Shown here: positions 1 through 5,142 of the stretch, one piece after another
Layout: every line of letters begins with the position of its first letter
Numbering within the stretch: the stretch's first letter is position 1
Origin: Bacteroidales bacterium
GTDB lineage: Bacteria > Bacteroidota > Bacteroidia > Bacteroidales > F082
Direction of reading: 5' to 3'
Assembly (NCBI GenBank): GCA_016281295.1
Contig: JAEEII010000165.1
Coordinates: 1-6,239 of the forward strand
Length of the DNA: 6,239 nt
The notes under the pieces: model-generated
Database searches by the model: none
Told to the model about the DNA's origin: nothing
The model's input: the letters and a program-made list of their open reading frames with translations, nothing else
Position numbers and translations under genes: made by a program

Positions 1-93
1 GAATTAGATGTGAAAACGCTTCCTGCTGGCTCCTACTTGCTCCGCTTGACTACCGACACGTCCGTGGTCACTCGAAGATTCGTGAAACCGTAG
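1..93 (+). CDS. C-terminal end of a T9SS-secreted protein (partial, 5' end outside window)
   Basis: The frame starting at base 1 is open for 30 codons and ends with TAG at 91-93. The peptide contains LPAGSYLLRLTTD, then a VVTRRFVKP ending. This is the pattern of the type A T9SS C-terminal sorting domain: a Gly-x-Tyr beta strand, a short turn, and a final basic strand ending in V-K. Family knowledge: this domain guides cargo across the outer membrane by the type IX secretion system and is usually cleaved at the surface. The body of the protein lies to the left, so its enzymatic or adhesive role cannot be told. Two more in-frame stops (TGA, TAG) follow directly. It probably ends its own transcription unit, since a promoter and a new operon follow. 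The domain call rests on a short stretch but fits well. Confidence 0.75.
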   Translation, partial: ELDVKTLPAGSYLLRLTTDTSVVTRRFVKP

Positions 94-108
94 TGATAGG
101 TTTTTTTT
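85..108 (+). terminator. Possible weak rho-independent terminator
   Basis: AAACC at 85-89 can pair with GGTTT at 99-103 around a 9-base loop, and the T run continues to 108 (eight T in all). The stem is only five pairs with two G-C pairs, and it overlaps the stop codon of the upstream gene. The position, between a gene end and a new promoter, is right for a terminator, but the stem is weak. The T run may instead belong to the promoter upstream region. Confidence 0.3.
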
Positions 109-139
109 GGCAGTAGTTCAAGAAAAAATTGTATCTTTG
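106..139 (+). promoter_or_regulatory. Bacteroidetes-type promoter for the gldF operon
   Basis: TATCTTTG at 132-139 matches the Bacteroidetes -7 consensus TAnnTTTG exactly and continues as CGG. A TTTG at 106-109, at the end of a T run, sits 22 bases upstream, about where the -33 element of these sigma-ABfr promoters is expected. Transcription would start around 143-147, giving a leader of roughly 15-19 bases before the gldF ATG. The same TATCTTTGCGG string recurs before the lipoprotein gene. Confidence 0.7.
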
Positions 140-161
140 CGGTTTTAATCGCTGTAATGCA

Positions 162-893
162 ATGTACGCACTTTATAAGAAAGAAATCAGCAACTTTATC
201 AGCTCCTTGATTGGCATTCTGGTCATTGTGGTCTTCCTGTTGATTACGGGGCTGTTTCTTTGGGTTTTTCAAACCGACTTCAACCTGCTTATGTTTGGCT
301 ATGCCAACCTCGATGGCTTGTTTATCCTCGCTCCATGGGTCTTCCTTTTCCTTGTGCCGGCAGTCACCATGCGTAGCTTCGCTGAGGAGAACCGCACCGG
401 CACCATCGAGATGTTGCTCACCAAACCGCTGTCCGACTGGCAAATCATCCTGGCCAAGTTCCTGGCCAGCGTCACCTTGGTGCTGCTGTCTCTGATTCCT
501 ACCGCAGTGTATTATTTCTCGGTATATCGGCTTGGCCTGCCTGTGGGTAACCTCGATAGCGGAGGCATCATGGGCTCTTATATCGGCTTGTTCCTGCTGA
601 GCTCCAGCTTCGTGGCCATCGGCATCTTCTGCTCCTCGGTCACGAACAACCAGATCCTTGCCTTCATCCTCTCGGTATTTCTCTGCGGGTTCATCTATAT
701 CGCCTTCGAGTTTTTGTTCTCGCTCTCCCTGTTTGGCAGCATCGACCTGTTCATCCAACGTCTCGGCATGGCTGCACACTATGGCTCCATCAGCCGCGGC
801 GTGGTCGATACTCGCGACATCTTGTATTTCCTGAGCGTTATCGTGCTCTTTCTTAGTATGACGAAACTGGTTCTCGCGAGCCGCAAATGGTAA
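162..893 (+). CDS. gldF: GldF-type ABC transporter permease
   Basis: A 243-residue integral inner-membrane protein of the ABC-2 permease type, the membrane channel partner of a GldA-like ATPase in the Gld transporter of Bacteroidota. It starts MYALYKKEISNF, typical of GldF. About six hydrophobic segments are visible: near 13-36, 53-70, 96-115, 135-165, 168-190 and 220-238. Between the second and third lies the conserved cytoplasmic stretch R71-P89 (EENRTGTIEMLLTKP), the part of ABC-2 permeases that contacts the ATPase. Length fits the family at about 240 residues. ATG 162 is chosen because an upstream in-frame TTG at 129 would place the start before the predicted transcription start. No clear Shine-Dalgarno site precedes it, as is common in this phylum. 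gldG follows 11 bases after the stop. The transported substrate is unknown; its presence does not prove gliding. Confidence 0.88.
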   Translation: MYALYKKEISNFISSLIGILVIVVFLLITGLFLWVFQTDFNLLMFGYANLDGLFILAPWVFLFLVPAVTMRSFAEENRTGTIEMLLTKPLSDWQIILAKFLASVTLVLLSLIPTAVYYFSVYRLGLPVGNLDSGGIMGSYIGLFLLSSSFVAIGIFCSSVTNNQILAFILSVFLCGFIYIAFEFLFSLSLFGSIDLFIQRLGMAAHYGSISRGVVDTRDILYFLSVIVLFLSMTKLVLASRKW

Positions 894-898
894 GGAGG
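893..898 (+). promoter_or_regulatory. Ribosome binding site of gldG
   Basis: AGGAGG at 893-898 lies 6 bases before ATG 905 and begins on the last base of the gldF stop codon. It is the only strong Shine-Dalgarno sequence I see in the window. It decides the gldG start: an in-frame ATG at 887 lies before this site and would be inside the end of gldF. Confidence 0.7.
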
Positions 899-904
899 GT
901 AAGC

Positions 905-2671
905 ATGGAAAACAAACGCAAGAATCTGAAAAAGAATCAGCTGGTCTCGTTCTTCACCACCTTGGTCATCATCATCGTGGTCAACATCATCGGCTCTTAT
1001 GTGTTCACCCGTTTCGACCTCACCAGTGAGAAACGCTACACCTTGTCCGACACCACCAAAGACATCCTGAAAAACTTGGATGACTACGTGTATTTCAAAG
1101 TCTATCTCGAAGGGGATTTCCCGGCAGGCTTCAAGAAACTGCGCCGCGAAACCAAAGAGATGCTCGATGAGTTCAGAGCCTATTCCAAATATATCGACTA
1201 TGAGTTCATCAACCCCTCCGAAGGCTCCGACCCCGCCGAGATCAACGACAATTACAAGTTGCTGTACCAGTCGGGACTGAACCCCACCAACGTCGTGGAC
1301 CAGGGAAGCGACGGAAGCACTAAGCAGATGGTCATCTGGCCTGGCGCCCTCGTCAGCTACCGCAACGACACGGAAATCGCTGTGGACCTCCTTGAGAGTC
1401 AGTTGGGACAGTCGCCTGAGATGGCCCTCAACGCCTCTATGCAGAACCTCGAGTTCCGACTCGTCGATGCCATAAAAAAGGTGACCCGCTTCAAAAAACC
1501 CGATATCGCCTTCATCGAAGGCCATGGCGAGCTGACAGAGACAGAGGTCTATGACATCACCCAGACCCTGAAACAGAGCTATAACGTCACACGAGGCGAA
1601 ATCAACGGTCAAGTCGATGCCCTCATGCATCGCTCCGAGCCTAACGCCAATGGCGAGATTACCACCTTCCTGAATTACGACGCCATCGTCATCGCGAAAC
1701 CTACCGAGCCATTCTCTGAAAAAGACAAGTTCCTCATCGACCAATATATCATGCACGGCGGCAAGGTGCTGTGGCTTGTGGAACCCGTCATGGCTACCAT
1801 GGACAGCCTCACCGCTCAAGAGTCAACCATCGGCGTGGACCTCGACTTGAACCTCGACGACATGCTCTTCAAATACGGCGTGCGCCTCAACCATAACCTC
1901 CTTCTCGACCTCAACTGCGCCGCCTTGCCCATCCGTACCGGACAAGTGGCCGGACAAGCTCAGCTTGAGTTCTACCGCTGGTTCTACTTCCCCCTGGCGC
2001 AAGCCGCCTCCAACCACCCGATGGTGCGTAACATGAACGCCATCAAACTCGACTTCGTCAGCTCTATCGACGCCACTACCTCCGAAGGCGCTATCGTCAA
2101 AACCCCACTGCTGAAGACTTCCGACTATACCAAGGTCTCGGGTACCCCCGTGTTTATCACACTCGCCATGCTGCGACAGACCCCCGACAAACGGATGTTC
2201 CCCTCGCAAGGACAAAACGTGGCCTACCTGCTCAAAGGTACCTTCCCCTCGCTCTACGCCAACCGCATCTCCTCCGAGATTGAGGAAAGTGCCGAGATGA
2301 AGTTCCTGGCCGAGAGCGTACCCACCGCCATGATCGTCGTGGCCGATGGCGACATCATCCGCAACCAAATCGACATCAAACGACGTACACCCCTTCCCTT
2401 AGGCTATGACCAATATACCGAAAACACCTACGGCAACAAGGAATTCATAGAAAACGCCATCAGCTATCTCGTCGATGGTGAAGGCCTCATCGACATCCGC
2501 TCGCGCGAATTCAAAATCCGACTGCTCGACCCGCAAAAGAAAAACAGCCAACGACTCAGATGGCAGCTGGTCAACATCCTGGTGCCCACCGGCATGGTCA
2601 TTTTGTTCGGAGCACTGATGGCTTTCATCAGAAAGAAAAAATACCAAAAGCAAATTCATCATGAATCATGA
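905..2671 (+). CDS. gldG: GldG-type ABC transporter auxiliary protein
   Basis: A 588-residue protein of the GldG / ABC_transp_aux family (COG3225-like), the accessory subunit that accompanies GldF. It has a membrane helix at about 14-34, a large soluble region at about 35-554, and a second helix at about 555-575 followed by RKKK. By the positive-inside rule both ends should be cytoplasmic and the soluble domain periplasmic. Family marks include RFDLTSEKRYTLS (36-48), after which GldG proteins usually continue with a thioredoxin-like region, FIEGHGEL (203-210), and GGKVLWLVEPV (285-295) in the ABC-auxiliary domain. Length matches GldG. The start is ATG 905, fixed by AGGAGG. The gene overlaps the next one by ATGA, suggesting coupled translation of the membrane partners. 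Codons are strongly C-ending (ATC, CTC, GAC). The biochemical role of the family is unsettled. Confidence 0.88.
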   Translation: MENKRKNLKKNQLVSFFTTLVIIIVVNIIGSYVFTRFDLTSEKRYTLSDTTKDILKNLDDYVYFKVYLEGDFPAGFKKLRRETKEMLDEFRAYSKYIDYEFINPSEGSDPAEINDNYKLLYQSGLNPTNVVDQGSDGSTKQMVIWPGALVSYRNDTEIAVDLLESQLGQSPEMALNASMQNLEFRLVDAIKKVTRFKKPDIAFIEGHGELTETEVYDITQTLKQSYNVTRGEINGQVDALMHRSEPNANGEITTFLNYDAIVIAKPTEPFSEKDKFLIDQYIMHGGKVLWLVEPVMATMDSLTAQESTIGVDLDLNLDDMLFKYGVRLNHNLLLDLNCAALPIRTGQVAGQAQLEFYRWFYFPLAQAASNHPMVRNMNAIKLDFVSSIDATTSEGAIVKTPLLKTSDYTKVSGTPVFITLAMLRQTPDKRMFPSQGQNVAYLLKGTFPSLYANRISSEIEESAEMKFLAESVPTAMIVVADGDIIRNQIDIKRRTPLPLGYDQYTENTYGNKEFIENAISYLVDGEGLIDIRSREFKIRLLDPQKKNSQRLRWQLVNILVPTGMVILFGALMAFIRKKKYQKQIHHES

Positions 2672-3756
2672 AAAAAAATAAATTCACTATCATCCTGGCC
2701 ATCATCTTGATTGCCATCGCCGCCCTCCTGATTTGGAACAACCGTTACCTTACCACCCTCCGGGGCGATTCTATCGATTTCATGGTGTGGGACACCGCTT
2801 CCATCACCAAAGTCTATCTCGCTGACCGATTTGAACACGAGTCTTTGCTCGAACGACAAGAAAAAGGATGGAGCCTGAACAAGGACTATACCGCACATCC
2901 GAAAAGTATTGACCAGCTGTTGTACACCCTCTATCGAGTACGAATCAAAATGCCCGTCTCGGTGGCCTCTCACGACAACATCATCCTCCAAATGGCCAGC
3001 AGCAGCACCAAGGTGGAGGTCTATCAAAACATCCCCAGAATTAACCTGTTTAACAAAATCAAGCTCTTCTATCGTGAAAAATGCACCAAAGTGTTCTATG
3101 TGGGCGAGGCTACCAAAGACAGCAGCGGCACCTTCATGATTAAAGAAGGCTCCGACCAAGCCTACATCGTCAATATCCCTGGCTTCCGTGGCTATATCTC
3201 CACCCGCTTCTCCGCTAACCCCGACGACTGGCGCGACCACGTCATCTTCAAAGAGTCACTCTCCGACATCCAATCCCTTACCGTTGAGTTCGGTAGCGAT
3301 CCTATGCTCGGCTTTAAAATCGAAAACACAGGACGACACCAATACAAACTTACCCGTATCGCCGATCAACAAGTCATCCCCTTCGATACCCTCAAAGTCA
3401 TCAACCTGCTCTCCTCGTTCAACGACCTCCGCTTCGAAGCCCTCATGAACAACGGCATGAAAAAACAACGCTTCGACTCTATCGTCTCCTCCCCCTGGAA
3501 ACACAGAATCACTCTCGTCAACAAAGAGAACGATACCATCTCCATGAAGACCTTCAACAAAAAAGTGGAATCCGTGTTCGACGTGCCTGAGACGGAATAC
3601 AAAGACGACCTCGACCGTATGTATGGACTCGTCAATCATGATCGCGACCTCGTGCTGGTTCAATATTATATCTTTGACAAAGTGTTGAAAGACATTACGT
3701 ATTACGAGGCCGGTAACCCCATTCAACTGCAAATCGAACACTATCAGGTGGAATGA
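2668..3756 (+). CDS. DUF4340 domain membrane-anchored protein
   Basis: A 362-residue protein with a short basic N-terminus and one hydrophobic segment (about 6-23) without a lipobox cysteine, so an uncleaved anchor or a signal peptide. The rest should be periplasmic. DUF4340 features seen: an Ile-x-Lys-Val strand after the anchor, KGWSLN (66-71), FYVGEATKDSSGTFM (143-157), and GYISTRFSANPDDWRDH (175-191). Family knowledge: DUF4340 proteins have no assigned reaction and are often encoded beside GldG-like ABC-auxiliary proteins. Here the start overlaps the gldG stop (ATGA) and the stop overlaps the rlmH start (ATGA), so production is tied to both. I infer that it is a third envelope component of the GldFG transporter. 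A run of eight A follows the start codon. There is no clear ribosome binding site, which fits coupling. Domain call good; function unknown. Confidence 0.8.
   Translation: MKKNKFTIILAIILIAIAALLIWNNRYLTTLRGDSIDFMVWDTASITKVYLADRFEHESLLERQEKGWSLNKDYTAHPKSIDQLLYTLYRVRIKMPVSVASHDNIILQMASSSTKVEVYQNIPRINLFNKIKLFYREKCTKVFYVGEATKDSSGTFMIKEGSDQAYIVNIPGFRGYISTRFSANPDDWRDHVIFKESLSDIQSLTVEFGSDPMLGFKIENTGRHQYKLTRIADQQVIPFDTLKVINLLSSFNDLRFEALMNNGMKKQRFDSIVSSPWKHRITLVNKENDTISMKTFNKKVESVFDVPETEYKDDLDRMYGLVNHDRDLVLVQYYIFDKVLKDITYYEAGNPIQLQIEHYQVE
3669..3676 (+). promoter_or_regulatory. Possible internal promoter (-7 element) for rlmH
   Basis: TATCTTTG here is identical to the core of the two intergenic -7 elements and lies inside the DUF4340 gene, 76 bases before the rlmH ATG. 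No TTTG sits at the -33 position, and the bases also encode an ordinary Tyr-Ile-Phe-Asp stretch, so chance is possible. If active it would give rlmH its own transcript with a leader of roughly 70 bases. Confidence 0.25.
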
Positions 3757-4226
3757 AAATCCTGTTGCTGGTCATCGGAAAAACCGACGAGGATTACCTA
3801 ATCACCGGCATCAAAAAATATGTCGGACGACTCGGTCATTATGCCTCGTTCGAGATGAAAGAAATCCCTGACATCCGAAACCGCAAGACCTTGAGCGAGG
3901 AACAACAAAAAAAAGCGGAAAGCTTCCTCCTCCTGTCTCAGTTCCAGCCAGGTGACCAAGTGGTGTTGTTGGATGAGAGAGGAATACAATACACTTCTGT
4001 TGAATTTTCTGAATTTCTTGAAAAAACAATGGCCTCGGGAGTGAAACGCATGGTGTTTGTGATAGGCGGCCCATACGGCTTTGCACAGGAAGTGTATGAG
4101 AAAGCCAACGCCAAAATGTCGCTTTCCCCGATGACCTTCTCTCACCAGATGGTTAGGCTCATCTTTGTGGAGCAACTCTACAGGGCGTTCACGATTTTGA
4201 AGGGGGAGAGGTATCATCATGAATAA
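3753..4226 (+). CDS. rlmH: 23S rRNA (pseudouridine(1915)-N(3))-methyltransferase RlmH
   Basis: A 157-residue cytoplasmic SPOUT-family methyltransferase. It transfers a methyl group from S-adenosylmethionine to N3 of pseudouridine 1915 in helix 69 of 23S rRNA on the assembled ribosome, and acts as a homodimer. Visible marks: N-terminal MKILLLVIGKT, LDERG (73-77), FVIGGPYGF (102-110) of the SAM-binding trefoil knot, and a conserved C-terminal segment with SHQMVR (130-135), EQLYRAF (140-146) and the ending YHHE (154-157; YHRE in E. coli). Length equals that of E. coli RlmH (155) within two residues, so the gene is intact. Its ATG overlaps the stop of the DUF4340 gene by ATGA; AGGTGG directly before it is too close to be a normal ribosome binding site, so coupled translation is likely. 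A run of eight A at 3907-3914 is kept in frame. It is a housekeeping gene at the end of an envelope operon, with no functional link known. Confidence 0.95.
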   Translation: MKILLLVIGKTDEDYLITGIKKYVGRLGHYASFEMKEIPDIRNRKTLSEEQQKKAESFLLLSQFQPGDQVVLLDERGIQYTSVEFSEFLEKTMASGVKRMVFVIGGPYGFAQEVYEKANAKMSLSPMTFSHQMVRLIFVEQLYRAFTILKGERYHHE

Positions 4227-4246
4227 GAAGGAAGAAAGAAGGAAGA
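4225..4246 (+). repeat. Perfect 11-base tandem repeat, all purine
   Basis: AAGAAGGAAGA occurs twice head to tail (4225-4235 and 4236-4246), starting inside the rlmH stop codon. It makes a 22-base polypurine tract between rlmH and the lipoprotein promoter. It could be a replication-slippage product. Its AGGAAG strings resemble ribosome binding sites. Confidence 0.6.
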
Positions 4247-4260
4247 TGACAGAATTTTTT

Positions 4261-4268
4261 TATCTTTG
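4261..4268 (+). promoter_or_regulatory. Bacteroidetes -7 promoter element for the lipoprotein / HMG-CoA reductase genes
   Basis: TATCTTTG, continuing CGG, is identical over 11 bases to the gldF promoter and follows a run of six T (4255-4260). No TTTG is visible at -33, where the purine repeat lies instead. Transcription would begin around 4272-4276, only a few bases before ATG 4278. The lipoprotein transcript would thus be nearly leaderless. Confidence 0.6.
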
Positions 4269-4277
4269 CGGAATATT

Positions 4278-5141
4278 ATGAATAGAAGATATTTTTATGG
4301 GATCCTGTTTTTGCTGGGGGCGTTGCTGATGCCTTCGTGCAAGGATAAGACGCTTGATATGACTGTGCTTACCAAGACCTTGTATGAGGATGCGGTCATC
4401 GACGAATTCCATGTAGAGGATGCCTGGCAGGTCACCATCGTTCAGGATAGCTCGAAAAAAGGGGTGGAGCTGGAATATTCCGCCTTTCTGGAAGAGTTCC
4501 TAAAGATTGTGAAAGAAGGTTCTGCCTTGGATATTGCTTTCACGCAACGGCTGAATCTCCCCTCACAAACCGTGAAAAACGCTACGGTTTATGTGCCTTC
4601 ACTTCGCAAACTCGTTTTGGAAGAAGAGGCTTCGGCAGCGCTTCAAGGGGAATTTTATGGCAACAAGCTGGAGGTGACACAGAAGGATAAGTCCACACTT
4701 CGGGGTGGTTCTTATTTTGGCTCCTTGACGATGGCATTGTCGGATGCTTCAAAAGTGGTTGATTTCACCGTTGCGGGAGACTCCTGTGGCATGTCGCTCG
4801 AGGATGCCTCGGTGTTCAAAGGCACATTGACCGCCTCCACGCTTCTCGACCTTCAAATCAAGGATGAGTCGCGACTCACCACCTACGGCGGAAACACTCC
4901 GACAACCATCATTAATATGAGCAACAAGGCTTTTTTGAACATGACGCAGACAGTCGTTGACGAGATGTTTATCGAGATGAGTTCCTCATCGGAAGCCAAC
5001 GTCCGTGTCGTGAGTAGCTTGGAAGGGGTCTTGCGTGACACCTCTGTCCTTTATTACCAGGGCAATCCCGTCCTCAACGTCGATTGCGACACCACCTCCC
5101 ATCTCTTACCTTTAACCACTCATCTCTCAATTCTCAATTAA
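4278..5141 (+). CDS. DUF2807 (GIN domain) lipoprotein
   Basis: A 287-residue predicted lipoprotein. MNRRYFYGILFLLGALLMPSC is a basic n-region, a hydrophobic core and a lipobox-like end with Cys21 as the lipidated residue. KDK after the cysteine partly resembles the K-(D/E)2 surface-export signal of Bacteroidetes, so surface display is possible but unproven. From about residue 38 to 267 runs a repetitive beta-strand pattern with short hydrophobic strands and Ser/Ala/Asp turns, ending in YYQGNP (259-264). This matches the DUF2807 'putative auto-transporter adhesin head GIN' domain, expected to fold as a beta-helix. No enzyme motif is seen; function is unknown. ATG 4278 is chosen because the signal peptide begins there; an in-frame TTG at 4266 lies inside the promoter element. 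Codons are more mixed (GAT, ATT, TTG, AGA) than in gldG. The next gene starts one base after the stop. Confidence 0.8.
   Translation: MNRRYFYGILFLLGALLMPSCKDKTLDMTVLTKTLYEDAVIDEFHVEDAWQVTIVQDSSKKGVELEYSAFLEEFLKIVKEGSALDIAFTQRLNLPSQTVKNATVYVPSLRKLVLEEEASAALQGEFYGNKLEVTQKDKSTLRGGSYFGSLTMALSDASKVVDFTVAGDSCGMSLEDASVFKGTLTASTLLDLQIKDESRLTTYGGNTPTTIINMSNKAFLNMTQTVVDEMFIEMSSSSEANVRVVSSLEGVLRDTSVLYYQGNPVLNVDCDTTSHLLPLTTHLSILN
5125..5138 (+). repeat. Two tandem copies of TCTCAAT at the end of the lipoprotein gene
   Basis: TCTCAAT at 5125-5131 is repeated exactly at 5132-5138, just before the stop TAA at 5139-5141. The run lies in coding sequence for the last residues (Leu-Ser-Ile-Leu-Asn) and directly before the next start codon. 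It resembles simple intergenic sequence absorbed into the reading frame. Confidence 0.5.
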
Positions 5142-5142
5142 C

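Noticed and set aside
129..161. Upstream TTG start for gldF
   Set aside because: The TTG begins just before the -7 element, so the codon would not be in the transcript. The peptide from ATG 162 begins exactly like other GldF proteins.
290..297. TATGTTTG, a match to TAnnTTTG inside gldF
   Set aside because: The degenerate motif is expected one or two times by chance in a window this size. It lies deep in a coding region with no gene start downstream that needs it.
33..779. Open frame of 248 codons on the - strand opposite gldF
   Set aside because: The peptide is rich in Gln, Glu, Asp and His, the complement of hydrophobic GldF codons, has no domain, and crosses the gldF promoter. GldF on the + strand explains the region.
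779..1819. Long open frame on the - strand (about 346 codons) opposite gldG
   Set aside because: It mirrors the strongly C-ending codons of gldG, which suppress stops on the opposite strand. The translation is rich in Val, Asp, Glu, Gly and His without any recognisable domain, and gldG itself is well supported by family motifs.
3907..3914. Run of eight A in rlmH (and another after the DUF4340 start at 2671-2678) as a programmed frameshift site
   Set aside because: RlmH is full length and intact in the normal frame and no useful alternative frame follows. Such A runs are common in lysine-rich reading frames.
162..4226. Reading the operon as proof of gliding motility
   Set aside because: Only GldF and GldG homologues are present. 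The core gliding and T9SS genes (gldK-N, sprA and others) and the GldA ATPase are not in the window, and related transporters occur in non-gliding bacteria.
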